Assembly: GCA_013396655.1 (NCBI GenBank)
Contig: WBMV01005060.1
Location: forward strand, 558,001-622,000
Reading direction: 5' to 3'
DNA length: 64,000 nt
Origin: Campylorhamphus procurvoides
Taxonomy: Eukaryota > Chordata > Aves > Passeriformes > Dendrocolaptidae
Position 1 is the stretch's first letter. The number at the start of each line of letters is the position of its first letter. A program made the position numbers and the translations under genes. Of this stretch, positions 22,401 to 36,727 are shown piece by piece. The notes under the pieces are model-generated. The model was given only the letters and a program-made list of their open reading frames with translations. It did not search any database and was not told the origin of the DNA.

Positions 22401-25205
22401 AAACCCAGACTTGCTACCTGAAGGCTCTGGAGGCTGTTTCTGCTTCCCTGCCAAAATACTCAATCCATTAAAGAGTTTCACCCATTTCAAACAAGACATA
22501 GAGCACAATGAGAGGACATGAAAGAGCAGCTGGACAGTTTATTTTGATTTATTGGAAACATTATGGGATTGCCCAAAGGCCTTGGTCAGAGTCCAGTTGT
22601 GCTCAGAGCTGTTCCAGCCTGTCTGTAGCAGTGCAAAGCGGTAAGACAGATGAGGCTGCTCGAGACAAGATGAGATCCAGCCCACCAAGGACAGCTGTTT
22701 TCACAGTGGGGATTCAGGAAGGACACATTACTGTAAAGACAACTGCACAGTTGTTGGAGATTTTGATAGCCTGGTCAAATTTCAAGATTAGAGAAAATGC
22801 AATGACACAAATCAGACTGTCTGACGTGACCCTTTCACACATTCTGATAAGTGAACTAAGTTTTCACACTACTGACATTTGTTCTTGGTCAGAAGCAAAA
22901 CCAATTCAATCCTAACTACTAACTTCACAGAATGTTCTGTATTTACACTTAATGGTTATTTTTTTAATTGCATATAGAGTTTTCAGAAGGCACAAAACTG
23001 TCTAAGACACCTTTGAGACAAGTCTTCACCAAACCAGTGTAGGTCACAAGGGTTTCCACCCATAATGCTGAAAGAGGGTGGCATGCTGATCAGATAGCCA
23101 GGGTTATACAACAGAATATCTTCCATGTTTTCAACAGGTTTAATATATATTTCATTATGTCTTGTCTGTGGCTCTGATCCCTCTGTGTTCACCCTACTGT
23201 AGACACCCAGCCCCATGGAGAGCTTAGGGGCTATACTTAGAGACTTGTAAGCTAGAAGGACACATGGAAAGTGGTGTAAAGGCTGAAAATGTTCCCATAC
23301 CTTCTTCCATGATCAGGACAGGTAGCAACAACCAGGTGCTGTAGCTGAGACACTTCTGGGAAGAAGGGGAATGCTCTACATAGTCTATATACAATATAGC
23401 ATTGTGTTTTATTGGAGATGAGATACTTGCATTTCATTTACTTAAAAAGCCCTCTGAAGAACAAAGTAAAATATAAAAAACAGATCACAAGGAGAAGTAT
23501 GAGATAACAGGAGGATTGATTTTGAAACCAAAAGAGGGGAAAGAAGTTGAAACACATTTCTTCCTCTCCATCTTACAGTTTTCTTCACGGTGGTTTTACT
23601 TTTCTCAGGACCAACTTCAGAAGGAGAGTATTTAAGCATCAAAAGAGAGCTCTTCCCTTCAGAGAACCAGTTTCACGAAATGTAATGTTGACAGGCACTG
23701 TACAGCTACAGTGTGTATTTGGCAAGACATAATAAATATGAACTGAAAAGGTCACATCTCACACAGACACCTTTGACGACTCATGCAGACTCTCAAAATA
23801 CAGCTCAGAAGTAGATACAGTAACACATTCCTTCCCTCCAGCGTTCACAGTAACTAGGGTTTCAAAACCACTTAAATTTCCTATTAAAACTCTCAGTTCA
23901 GGAATATACCCCACTTTGATTTAACACCTTCCTAGAAAGGCAGTGGTGCTCCTGTATTCCATGCACCGGTCCAAGTTCAACATGGAATTATTTCTGTTTT
24001 CATAACAATAAATAGACATTGCAGGTTTTAAAGGAAACAAAAGAGACAGCAATTCATTTAGGACAACATCTTACTCCTTCTTGCTCATACCCTACTGCCA
24101 GTAAATATTTAAGAGATTAATGAGACTTCAAATTATTAAAAAAAAAAAATAAAAGGTAAAAAACTGCTATGCTTTTAAATAAAAAAAACATCTGGAACTT
24201 GATTTCTCTTTTTTTATGTTAGCTATTGGGACTGAAAGGGTTAATTTATTTCCTGAGACAGAAGACCTTAGATAAGCTTGCTGGTTATGTAGGCATGTCT
24301 GGGTTGCTAGGAGTTTAAACTATCAGCTTGCAAATGGAGCTATTTCAGATCCCAGGTGATCCAAAGAATAGGTCTCCTCCTGCACTGAACGATGAAGGGA
24401 TTACATGGAAAAAAATAGCATGTGATCATATAATCAGACACTGGACTGTGACACATAAGCAGAAAGATGCTGAATTAAAACAGTGCAAGAAATGCCAGAA
24501 TTACATTTATGTACCTTCTGAATGCTTGATTTGCAGTCCTTAGAAGGTTTTTTTAATTATTTTTAATAATCATAACTATTGATGGCAATGCACAAAAAAT
24601 ATAATTCAGTACTGGTAATAATGGACAGTGCCTCTTGTGGGCAGCTCCTGCTTGTTCATTGTCCTGGTATTTTTCTACTTCGGACATGGACACTCCAATG
24701 TCCCTGATACCTTCTGTCTCTCAGCTCACTCATGCATAGGATCACTGGATTGCCTCACACACACTGGTTAACCCCATTATCAGGAACACTGATAACGTCT
24801 CAAGAATCTTCTGTGCCCCCCAGATCTGCACTGTTGAGAACAGGCATAACCCTCGAAGCCATCTCTGAGCTTGATCAGAACTCAGCAAACCTGTGCCACT
24901 TGGCTCTGTCAGATGCATCACTGATAAACACCACTGAACCACTGCCAGCCATGTTCTATACCCTATGATATTGCTTGCATTAAAGCAAAACATCTATAGA
25001 ATAAGAGGAGTAGCAGCTTTGTGGGAGGGGGAATTGCTGTGGTGTTTTTTTCCTAAGAGTTTATACAGGCATGAGAAACACCACAAAGTACCTACTAAGG
25101 GGAAAAAAAAAGTAGGCTTGAGCATAGCCAACAATGAAAGTAATCAGAAGCTGTCACACAGTATATAAAATACATTCAAACACATACTTGACTTTAATTT
25201 ATTGG

Positions 25206-25270
25206 TGCTAAAACTCCCACTGAATTAAACTGGAGTTCAGGGTGCTCAGCACCCCTCTAAATCAGAAGCT
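25206..25270. repeat. Possible ancient amniote interspersed-repeat fragment
   Basis: The stretch with CCCACTGAATTAAACTGGAG followed by GGGTGCTCAGCACCC and then CTCTAAATCAG resembles a motif series I know as recurrent in reptile and bird DNA (CCACTGAAGTCAATGG, then GGTGCTCAGCACC, then CTGAAAATCAGG). The family name is not certain. The central 15 bases form a perfect small palindrome. Confidence 0.35.
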
Positions 25271-28200
25271 TCATGCCCTGTGACTGCGGCCCTGGGCTGC
25301 CTGGTTAACAGGAAATCACTTTTATCACAGCAAGTCGAGGGGAGAAGCCCAGAACCAGAATGCTTTTTTTATCTTCCAAATCTGTGACTCTGTGTAAACT
25401 ATTTCTACAGGAAATAAATCTGTAAAGGTGGCATCAATTATTACAGTTTCAATTAAGGCACTGAATGGCAGGAGATGCCATGCGTAGCAGAAATGACTAA
25501 TTTGAAAAGGGAATAATGTATATTTTTCAGATAAAGCTGAAGTAATTTTTTTTAAAATAATTTAGGCAGGATATTTATTCTCTTTTCGACAAAGGAGATG
25601 ACAGATCCATGCATGATAAAAATCTCTCTTCCTCTTCTAGACAAAGGTAGAGGCACAAGGCTGGTTTCCATATTCAAGCCCCTCAGTTATTAGATTTGTT
25701 ACATTCCCAGCTCCTGCCAAAAGCCTCAGCTTTTCCTTAAAAATCAATGTAAAAATCCTTAATATGAGATCCTGAACTGAGAAAAAATGAAGAAATTGAA
25801 CATATATGTGCATGCACACGTGTTTAGATCACCAGAAATTAATAGTTTGTGCAGCCTCATGCTAAATCATAATCATGTTTGCCTATATGATACATGATTG
25901 TTGGATTTTACATGAAGCAAAACAAGAAAGAATCTGATTTGCTATAGTTTGAATTAGTTCAAGGGTTTGAGAAAGAAACCAAATGAATTTGCAGAAATTA
26001 CACAGCAACTGATCTGGTTTCCACTGAATTCAAGAAAAATACTCCATCTGTTATACAGACTCCATTTAACCCCCTCCCAAAATCACCAGCAAAGTGGTCG
26101 AGAATGGAAGGCATTCCCTGCTAACGAGTGACAGAAGTGATACTGCTGCTGCTAACACAGTGCCCTACATTTGTATAGTGCCTGCCACTGCCAAGGATGC
26201 TAAAACACCTCGACCTCCATGAGGCATAAGGAGTAAAAGTCACAAGCTGTCCAACAGTGTCCCTGGTACTGATTTTGGTCCAGGACAGCAGACCCCTTCT
26301 CTCCAAAACCTGCATGAAATTTTCCACTCAGACAACAAAGGAATCTCTCCGATCTCTGGAGACATGAAAGAGCAGCCCACATTTAACTTCATACAACTCA
26401 GACTCCTCTCATGCCCAAGTCTTTTTCCTGCCTATATTTCTCTGCTTTAACTTTTCTTTCCCTCCAGTCAACTGTGAACATATATATGAAGATTAGATTT
26501 TTGGGAAGCACCTTCAACTCGATTCACTTCAGTTGAATCTTCAAATGCTCAGCCTCTTTGACCATCAGGCCATAAATATAAGAGAAGTAAATATCTGTAC
26601 CCTGCAACCTCTCCCCTTCTCACTTTGTGACAGTGCTGCTCATGGCTCCCTGAGGAACTGATTTATCCACAAGACTGGCATTTTAAATTCAACAATGTGC
26701 AATTCATAGGCCTCAGAGATAACAAATACTCAGTTTCAAATTATTGAATCATTCATTTAGCTTAGGATGCCTGAAAAAAATATCATTTTTATGGAAAGCA
26801 ATAAATTGTAATTGCAAGTAATAAAAATGTAAGTAAAGAGAATGCCTGGACGTGACACAGAGAAAATATCTCATTCCATAAGTGAGTGTGTTTAACTAAT
26901 GATGATTTCTAATTGTAACATGTTATTTACAGAATTAACGCTTTTTAAATCTATCTTTTACCTCCAATTTTAAAAGTTATTTCAATTGCAAATGCTAATA
27001 TTATTTCCTTTCAGTTCAGCCTCTCTGCAAGCAGGAGGAAGCAATGGGAGCTTTGGCTGCTCGAGCCCCTGCCCAGAGCATTTTGAGGTGGTCACATAAC
27101 CTGGGCTGTCTGGGCTCCTGCAAAGCTTCACGGTGAGCCCTCTTGGCTGGGATGGGATGTAGGGACTCCTGAACACCACACTGCAGGAAGATGTGTCTAC
27201 TCCCAAGTGCTTCCATTCAAGGTCCATATCCTGCCTAAGAGACCAGAGAAGCTCCAGCAGTGTGGAATAAGCTCTTCACACTGGCTGTGGTTGTCCTGCT
27301 TGTAGAAACCAGTGAAGTGTCATAGTTATCAGTGCTAGTGGCTGCTGGTCTGATATGATGACTTGCTACTGTAACATTCCAAATTTGAGCCTAGATCTTT
27401 TCAAAATTTACCAGTGATGATATTCTGTCAATGTAGAATAATTGAATAATCCTTTGCACTGTTTTTCATTTAGTTACCAAGCTTGGCAATAATGATACTG
27501 CACTTTGGCCGCCTTATTGAAAAAAAGAAAAAAAGCATGTTGACTTTCATTTTTCACGATGTATTACTCTGTGATTAAGGCTACTTCTTTTGTTGTTTGT
27601 TTATTTCTTTCTACTTTGCAATTTGAATTCATCTGGATTTAGCTTCCAGGCTACTCCAGCCAAATCCTGTCTTTCTCTATGAGATTACAGAGGTAACCAA
27701 TATCTGCAACACATTAAGGCCCTTCTGAGCAGTAAACAAATCATGTCTCTTTCCTTGAGAAAAGCAGAACAGAAGGAGCTCTAAATTTCTCACTATAAGG
27801 CATTCTCTTGAAATTATTTTTCTTGCCCATTCATTTACCTTCTTCGATTTGTCAACATAATTTAAACAAACGTGGACACAAAACTAAACAACATATTCCA
27901 GTAGTTGCCCGACTAATGGAATATCTATGGACAAAATCACTTCCCTCTCCCTAAATCACCATTTTAATCTGTATATTCACGATCCACATTAGCCTGCTTT
28001 GCCTCAGCTCTAACAGAAAGCCCCAAGGAGCTGCTTGCCTGGGATGATGCAGACACCTTTCTCAAGAGAACAAATATCCTCATTGCAACTTCCAGCCTGC
28101 ATTCTCCTTAATTTTTTTTTCTCTCTTTTTTTTTGAATGGCCCGTGTTGGAAATTTTCCTGAATTCTCTGGTAGGGGTCAATTACAACTCACCATTCCAA

Positions 28201-31200
28201 TAGTCTATAAATGATCTGGAAGTCTTTTTACTGGCAGCTACTATATGTATGCCTCCAGTTTATTGACAAAGTCGTGGATGAGAACTAAGCCAGCATCTAT
28301 CCCTAAAGAATTTCACTAAACTTAGGTCTCATTATTATTTTGGTAGTGGAGAGCATCCTTCCAAATAAAGAACAAAAAATTTTAAAATATATTAAAAAAT
28401 ATGCAAGGCAAACTTTCCAAGGCATAGAGAAAGATGGGCTTCATTATGTAGAAATGTAAAGGCTGTGTACAAAAATGCCAGGTGTGTACCAAAACCAGTC
28501 ATTAAAAATCAGTTTCTTTTGAGCAAAAATCCCATGTTTTCCACAATTCAATGTGCATTACAAGAACACAAAATAACTCCATATAAAATAAAGAATGTAT
28601 ATGTTTATGCACATTTCGACCACAAAGAGGAGAATTAACAAACATTTCGAATAACTGCAATATAGTATGGAAGGCACACTGGAGTGAAGTACATGAATGC
28701 TTCCATAAGAGTGATCTTTTATTCAATATGAGCTCTGTCAAGGATATAAATCCTTTCTGCCTATCTCCAGGGTCCCCAGGCCCAAAATACCATAAGATTA
28801 ACTTTCATGACAGACTTTCTTTGGGGAGAGGAAGGTGGCAGAGGCAAAGTGCTGTGTCAGTGTGACAGAGAAAGTCTAAAAACAGACATGAGTTCATAAT
28901 AGAAAAAAAAAAATCTTCATTTTTTTCAAATTACTGGAACTGCAGAATTCAGGAAAACACTGAAATGTGGGGCCTCTGGATGCAACAAATGCAACTTACA
29001 GCAGTGCCAAAGTATTTCTTGGATAGGAAAGCTTTAATTCATGTTACCACTCCTGACTCCTCCTTAGTTTCTCCTCCTTTGCTCTCCACTCACCTAGAGA
29101 GGTGGCCAAGACTGCACATCTCTGCGTGAAATTTGTAATATAATCAGCAAGATGCCACAAAGCTTAATATTTGATGCTGCTTTATTATTCTCATTGTGCT
29201 TCTTCAGGTTCAGTCTCCCTCCCCACAACGTGCTCTCTCCCCTCTCCTCTGCAAGCCCCCCCCTCAGAGGCACAAACAATTTTAGCTCAAAAGCTGCATT
29301 ACCTCTCATTTTATGAAATTTCTGCAAGGAATAACCTTTAACCCATACTTTGCCTCCTCCCCTTCCCTGCCAAAAGCTTTATTCATTCAATCCTTTTTCA
29401 ACCTCAATTACTTCCCATTTAACAAATGGTTGGTGTAGCAGTGAAGCACTACAGTAAGAACAAAGGTTGGTGCTCCATTGCAATCTCTTCAGGGTAGAAT
29501 TAAAGGCAAATTCTCTATCAGAGAAAGCCACCTCTCCTCGATTTTTCTGTCACCGCATTATTATTATACAGCTTGTCTCTGAAAAGAAGGCTCTCAGGGT
29601 GTCATGAACTCTCAGAGAATTTCTAGTCTACAATGCCTTTCAGTAAAAAAGAGAATGCTCCAGAGAGAAAATAACCTTTGTGGAAGGAAAGGTTTGTTCT
29701 GCAATATTGTCTGAGCATTGGCTTTACAGGGAAGAAATGAGTCTTTGCATTTGTGTTACCAGAGAGCAGGAGCTGCTCCAAAAGGAGATGAGTGTGCACA
29801 GCCCGAGCTGTGCTGCTCACTTGCCCCTGGCTGAGGGACAGGGGCACTCGAGCAGGATTAGGCAGCACAAACAACCCCTGCTCCACTGAGACATGGCCAC
29901 AGCACAGCACACACAGCTGAGTTCAGAAAACATGAATCCTGGGAACTTAGTTAATTCTTTAATTACAGGAAAAAAGCCGTGTCACATACAACATCTCTTT
30001 CCAGATCTCGTTTGAAGGATAAGGAAAGAATGCATTCCTCATTCCCTGTCCCTCACTTCTCAATGATTCTCTCCTATTTCCCCCTCCCAATTTTAAATAC
30101 TTTAAATGCAGCTATGAATTCCTGCCTTTTGCTGGTACATCTATAGCAGCAGTTTATGTCAGCAACAGGACTGCAGCATCCTCCTGGAGACAAACTAGGC
30201 TGATAGTCCAGAAGAATCCTAAACTGTCTTGTCTATCAAAAATAAGGAGTGCTCATAGCAAGTATCATTCATACAAACACAAACATACACAGAAACATGT
30301 TCCAGCAGAGGAAAGGACAGAGCACAGACAAAAGTGACAGACACCCTTAAAAAAGGTGAGGGAATCAGGAAAGAGATTCCAAGCTGCGTGAATTGTTAAA
30401 TGCCCTTTGAAACAAATGGAACTCTGGTAATTAATTTCAGCTAAGGATTTGTCCCTGAGAAATGAAAAGTACGTCAAGTAATTATTTTAATTACATGAAA
30501 AGTTAAGGAGGTTATTATTCTTATTTCATATAATTTTATGTGTTCCATTGGTCATTTCAAAGAATTTGATGTTTCTATTTTGTTTTAAAGTTAAAAGTTT
30601 TCTTTATCCAAATGAGAAAAAGAATGATGCAATGCAAAAGGAAGGTGAAATGGTTAATGGAGTAAATGACTTATAAATACATAGGAAAAAGTAAATTACA
30701 GGAAAGGAAAATTAAATTTTGTAGTATGCAGATTCAAGTTCAAGCACAACAAGAAACATCATCAAAATGTATCCTCCCTTGGGAATTACAGATTATTGAA
30801 GACAGTGGCACTTCATATGCTTTTCTTAACACTGTTTACAAATGACATCCTTCTGGGAGTTGAAGAAAAAAAATATTGTACTTTAAAGGCATGCAAGTGG
30901 GTTATTAGCTAAAGCTAATGGCCACCATTCCCACAAATCTCAAAGATTACTTTTTCCCCCTGAAAGAAAAATAAACCAAAGAAAAATGGTATCATGCTTG
31001 ATGTTCTGCAAACATTTTAATAATACATAAGTCTGAGTTAGAAAGGAAAACAACTCAAAACCAAATCAATAAAGTCTGTAAAACTAAAAAATTTCAATTT
31101 AGCCTCCGGTTACTCTGTCAGTGTTTACTGCATGTCGTACAGGCTTCTCCACGTACCTGCATGCCTAGGATATTCTTAGTGCTGTAAATCCTTTAGATGT

Positions 31201-31995
31201 ATCCCAAATGCTGAGATAACGCTATTTAAATCCCTGGAATAATAAACAATTAAAAAGACCCCACTACTGCTGTCATTCAGTGATACTTTAAAAATAGCAC
31301 AGCTAAGCAGGTGGTGAGTAGTGATTACCGTGCTTGCTGTCACCGACTGCCTGCAGATTGTGCACACAGCACATCTATGCCAAGATATCTGGTTATTTGT
31401 GTTACTCATCTTCTCCCTTCCTACTCATCAACTTTACCTAAATGTGTTTTTTCAGCTGTAACACACTGAGTTTGAAACTGCAGCCTCCTTAAGGCAGGGG
31501 TTATCACGCTAAACTTGGCTGCTACCTCTGGAACAGGTCTGAGAGTGCAAACTAAACTTTCAGCCTGAGACATTGGTAATCACTCAGTGGCATCTTCAGA
31601 GACAGACTTGACCCCATAAGGGCAAACACAAGCAACAAAGGGTTAAGCCTTTTGGTTTCTCAAGAGTTTTTGACAATCATAAATGCTGAAAAAACAAGGA
31701 AACAGGATTTGGTTTGCAGCGAAAGGAGCAACCTGCAGGTTGTAAAATTTTAGGCTGACCCTTTGTTAAATTACCATCTATTTGCAAAATTATTTCAAGT
31801 TTGAATGGTATGAAAGATGAAAATACGAGTAAATTAAGTATACTGCAGTTACCTGCAGCATTTCACAGTTCATTTCTGGAATATTTTGGGGTCTTGTCCT
31901 CTATGGCTCTTTTTTATAAATGGTTAGTACGCTTGGCCAGCTCATCCTGACAGTACTTCTCCAGTATGATGCAGGAGAAATCATAAAAGGCTTTT

Positions 31996-32037
31996 AAAAA
32001 GAAAGAAAGGGGGGAAAAAAAAAGAAAAAAAAAAAGG
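31996..32037. repeat. A-rich low-complexity tract
   Basis: Runs of A separated by G, including GGGGGG, at the end of an otherwise ordinary intronic stretch. Confidence 0.8.
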
Positions 32038-34275
32038 TTTTCAAAACCATTGTCAAAATGAGGGTCCAGAAATCAATTTGTAATTATCTGCCAACACAAA
32101 TCTAAAGGCTTTTCTGTGATAAGGGTGGTAATATATAGGGCTGTAATGTGAATTATTTCAAAGAATAAAAGACTGATTGTCTTCATGACCTATATAGCTT
32201 TTAGTGAGCTTTAAAACAAAATTACATTTTATACTTCTCATGAATGGCTTTCTCTCCCCTCTTTCTCCCTTTAAAAATGCAGGGGTTTTGTCCCATCTAG
32301 TAGGCTTTCAGCTTTAAATAGGACTCGGTTTCTTCCAATGTTGATACATTTCGTTCCACTGAAAGTGAAGGCTCTGGATTTGCAAAAGAGCTGAAGCTTC
32401 CCCTGTACAAAGCCAGTCCTTTCCAATGTGTTTAAAAGTAAACTACAAACCATATGATCGTGTCATTTTTTACACAGATGCTCAACACTAAAATTCTTTT
32501 TTTCTTTTTTCTCCTGGAAATATTTTAGCATGAAAATATGATTAAAAAAATAAATATTTCACAGGGTGCAAAACCACCAGAAAATAGCATATCTTAAGTA
32601 AATAAAAGGCCAAATGAATATGAGGAAAAAATATAGGGTTGAGTATTTGTAACAAATTGAAGCAAAAGACCAAGTGCAGTATTTTCAAAGCGTGAGGGCC
32701 ATGTCCAGGTCACTGTCCTTAACCACCTCAGCTCCTGGGGCCTGATGCCAACAGAGTGATTCCAGCTGTAGGTGACTCCAGGCCTGGCTTTTAATTGTCC
32801 AGGGGTTCTCAATGTACATTTTATTGTTGCAGGTCCAAACCCATGACAGCTTCTGTGTATGATACCAGTTACAACCTTCTTGTGCAAAGCTGCCTCCACG
32901 TGGTTTTACTTATGGTTATTGCCTGCTTGAAATTGCTTTCCAAGAAGTTTCCATGGTAGTTTCAGTGAATCATTATGTTAAAAATATTAAACAGATCATA
33001 CAATTCATATTGTAGAGCATATCTCTATGAAATAATTTGGTTTTTGGAAAGAATGTTTGGTTATGTTTCACTGGCCTATTCAGAGATTCAAACCAAAAAT
33101 CAATTAATACTTAAGTGTATTGGTCTGAAAGTGTTTTGCATCTTTGTTAAGAGCTCCTTGGGATAAAGACATACATCCCACTCTTATTAACAATAAATCA
33201 GATTCCTAAATGAAGTACTTGCTGCATGTCAGGATTCCTTCCCACTAGCAATTAGGTTCTACTTTGGAAATGTGATAAATTTCTTTACCAATCTAAGATT
33301 CTTAAGACTGTGATGAAATTAACTGATTAATAATTATGGATTTTTAGGACACCTATTCTTAAGAAAATTTAAAAAAAATCCATTGCCTGTTTGCTTTTTA
33401 TTTTCATGCTACTTGACCAACTTGTATAGTAACTACCATGAAATATTACAGAATCTTCTCTGCTTTGCATTCAGAAAAGGTTAGACAAGGAGTTCTTTCC
33501 TCGTATGCACTTTTCTTCCTTAGGAAAGGCTTTTCTAATCTATTAGGGTGAGATCACTTCATTATTATATTTACCAATTTTTCCTGAGAGGATTTTTTGT
33601 AATATCTTCCTGCTCATACCACAATACATAATTTGGGTATTGACCCTGTATGTTCATACACTGCCTGGAATTTTAAGGCCATATTCAGAAGCCCCGCATT
33701 AGGCCTTTTAAATAATAAATAAAAACTACAGTGCCAAGGCATCCCTGCCAACTTTTCTGCAATTGGCTGGCACTGCTCATTTAATAACTTCACTTTTCAC
33801 TAGAGAGTAAACCTGTCCCCATAAGCCATATGTCTTTTTCCAACATTTGTTTCACTTGAACTTAAATTCTAAAGGGACAGTAAAGTACATAATGTCACAC
33901 CAACTTGCTGATATATTTGCTAATGCTGCAAGCAAGGTTATCCAGTCTGTTCTCAAACTCCAAATGGTTTCTGTTGGGTCAAAAAGGTTGAAAGAAAGCA
34001 AGGTGGAGATCAAAACTGCTTGGTTCCTTCTTATTCCCTACCTTAGATAGTAAATTAATGGTGGGATAACCAGCTAATAAAAGCACAGACTGGAAGGTTC
34101 ATTCAATCTCATGCAAAACTACTTAAGAGACTGACAATTTCTCTCCTGTGTTATGACTTTGGGGAATGTCACCTCCTGAACACAAACAGGGACAGCTCTC
34201 AGGCTTGTCTAGGCTACACCACAGAAGGGAAGATGCACATCCTCACCTGGCACAAACATAAGGACACAGAATTAC

Positions 34276-34345
34276 CTTCAGCACTTCATCCTTCTCCCTG
34301 TTCAGTCTGAGCACAGCATTTGGCCTTTGAACCAGCCAAATGTGG
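34276..34345 (-). other. Exon-like segment with splice signals (speculative)
   Basis: On the minus strand, CTCTTCCCTTCAG precedes a 70-bp stretch open in one frame (one base plus 23 codons, including RPNAVLRLNREKDEVLK). A GTAATT donor follows it. No known family is recognised, and it does not match the missing PTPRN2 exon 3. It may be a cryptic exon, a non-coding RNA exon or chance. Confidence 0.15.
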
Positions 34346-36727
34346 CTGAAGGGAAGAGGCAAGTCCACAAAACTTCCTGAACAAACTTTGGTAAGACAGA
34401 AGCAAAACTCAGTGCACTGTTAATCAACTCTTATCTTTTAGGGGGAAAAAATGCAAATGTAACATCATTAAAAATGAAAACTTTTAATGAAAACAAGAAT
34501 TACTCATACTGCTCCACAGAGGATAAAAGATCTCTCTTTGGATTCCACTCTAATCTAGTTTCAGGGTAATTGTTAAAGTGCTGGAAACATCTTATCTTTC
34601 CCTCCTCCCTGTTTGTATTCCTGACTTCTTTAACATACAGATTGCTTTTAATTCGGTTGGTTGGGATGTCAGTTCTATATAAGGCTCTCATTTGAATCTC
34701 AGTTTAAATGAGCATTTCTCAAAGAACAACCTTCTGTCCTTTCCTCTTTCCAACTCCTTCAGCTCAAAATGCTCATGTCAAAGGAAATTTTACTGTCTTC
34801 TCCTCACCCCATCTTGCAGGTTCCTTCCCAGAGATATGCAAGAGAGTGAGTGCTGTCCTCAGACCCTTCTGGCTTCTCTGCTCGCACTGTGACTGGTCAA
34901 AAGAGCCACCCAGCTCCAAATCATGGTGTTAGATCCTGTTTGATTTCCCTGATTCTCAATGACATTTCTGTGCTAAGCAGCTCAGATTTTCTCTTGATAA
35001 ACAGTGCTTAGCCTGAAGAGTGAATTGTATGGCCTTTATGTAATTGTCAAGTATGCACACAGAAAAGTGGATATAGCGTAAGGACTTATCACTGTGAAAT
35101 CTGTTCTATAGTCTTGTTCACTTCAGTTACTTTTTTGAAGTTGTCACCACTCCATGCCTTTCAATAGTCCTATATTTTTGCATTATTTTCCTGACTGCCT
35201 TGAACCAGAGAGATCAGGAATACTGAAACTTATGTGTCCCAGCAAGAGCCCAGAGTTTCTCAGCTTAACAACAATGTCCTCTAAGCAGTCACCTCAATGC
35301 ATAGAGGAAACAATAAAGGCAGCATAAAATATTTGAAAACATTTGTTCTTTCTTCTGGCTGTATTTACCTCAGTAGGAAATGATCCCAACACTACAGAAC
35401 AGAAAAATGCGTTAGGTCTGCAAATGCACCTTACAGTTTGGGGTAAGCCTTTTTGGCTTTCTTTTCCTTCAGCGAGGTGATGGGCAGTGCATGGCAGCTC
35501 AGCATGCTTGTCACTAACTTCTCGCCTCCAACTCTCCAGTTCATGGTAAGATCAAAGCCGAGCAGCACAAAGGAAGATTTGAGCACATGGATCATGCAGC
35601 AAGACCTGGTTTCATGCCCTTTGTACACAACAACCTTTGTGGTTACTGGAATTATGTTTCGGTTCCTCTTCCCCTTTTCTAAGTCACTGCAGTATTGATT
35701 GGTACAATGGTTACAAAGAAGTTCATTCAAAAATGAAACAAACAGAAGAGAATTACTGATAATCAGAAGGGGAGCTGTAATAACGACCAGCATTTGACTG
35801 AACCTCAAGGATGTAGCAATACTTGACGAATCCATTGATTCCAGAGTGGTTACAAAAAGTAAACTATCCAACCTCAGGTTCAGCAGCATCTGCTGCTCAC
35901 TGGCAGTACAAAGCAATCCACTTTAGTCACAGGAATCACCCTTACTCCAGTGTTCTCTCACTTTTAGCCTTCATCACCTCTTCCCTCTTGCACTAAACAG
36001 GTGTTGCCATGTATGTAGCATTGCCAGTGTCATCTCATAATTATTCAAAGCTTTGTATTCTTTCTCCAACAATCCTAATAACATGTTTTGACAACTTGAA
36101 CTCCATGACAATTATCCTTTGGGGAAATCAAAACAACATCCTATTATTAGCTGGGAACATAACCTTGCAGAAAGTACAAAACCAGGATTGTCATCAATGC
36201 CTTTTTTATGAAACATCTGACTGAGATCTCAAGTAGGGACCAAGAGAAGGGACACTGCTGTTCACTGAGCAGGTGTCAGTGACCTGCACAGTGTGCCTGC
36301 TAGCACCACCGAGTATCTGTGGGCTTTTGGAACATCACTGTTACAATGTCTACCATCAGTTGGTGCGCTATTTTCTTAAATTCAGTCAATGGAGTAGTAA
36401 CAATCTCTTGTTGTGCATTTGTACCACATTCAACATAAAGGGGTCCCATCTCCATGGTAAAATTAACACTGTTTACATTAGCAGCTGAAGCAGTGACAAA
36501 AAAGGAGCTGCTGCTTTCTTCATCATCCAGTAAGCTAATGTTTTTGGGGGTTTTTTTGCAATGTTATGCCTATCTTATCCATCTCAGTAGGAAAACTTGT
36601 AAAGAGCTGATTTTTTTTTAATTTTTTCATTTTAATTGTCTTAGATTCCAAAACAAAACTCTGGAACCAACGTTGCTTCAATGGGGATAATGAAATCTTA
36701 CTGGTGAAAAATATCACCAGAAGATCA
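34346..36727. other. Intronic block with two speculative open segments
   Basis: This block holds the plus-strand exon-like segment 35473-35545 and the longest open frame of the window, 161 codons on the minus strand (35431-35916). That length is about what chance gives in 64 kb of six frames. A TATAAGG-like box occurs near 34677 on the plus strand without other promoter features. Confidence 0.5.
35473..35545 (+). other. Exon-like segment with splice signals on the plus strand (speculative)
   Basis: GGCTTTCTTTTCCTTCAG precedes a 73-bp stretch (one base plus 24 open codons, EVMGSAWQLSMLVTNFSPPT and on) and a GTAAGA donor follows. It is antisense to PTPRN2. No family is recognised. A non-coding antisense transcript exon is possible, as is chance. 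Confidence 0.15.

Larger units (their letters stand above)
19412..34275. other. Intronic block, no gene seen
   Basis: This is AT-rich intron with A-runs (for example 24139-24150 and 31996-32037) and a possible old amniote repeat fragment at about 25206-25270. A GC-richer patch at about 27010-27270 has open frames on the minus strand but no clear splice pair and no family resemblance. Plus-strand open frames at 19667-20011 and 22508-22915 also lack support. Confidence 0.6.

Noticed and set aside
22508..22915. 135-codon plus-strand frame as a gene
   Set aside because: No known domain, no splice or promoter evidence, and biased toward chance by local composition.
26982..27227. GC-richer open frame as an exon
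   Set aside because: No paired acceptor and donor, and no family resemblance; both minus frames here are equally open, which suggests composition rather than coding.
35431..35916. 161-codon minus-strand frame as a real intronless gene
   Set aside because: Length is within chance for six frames of 64 kb, with no recognised domain, and no promoter or poly(A) context.
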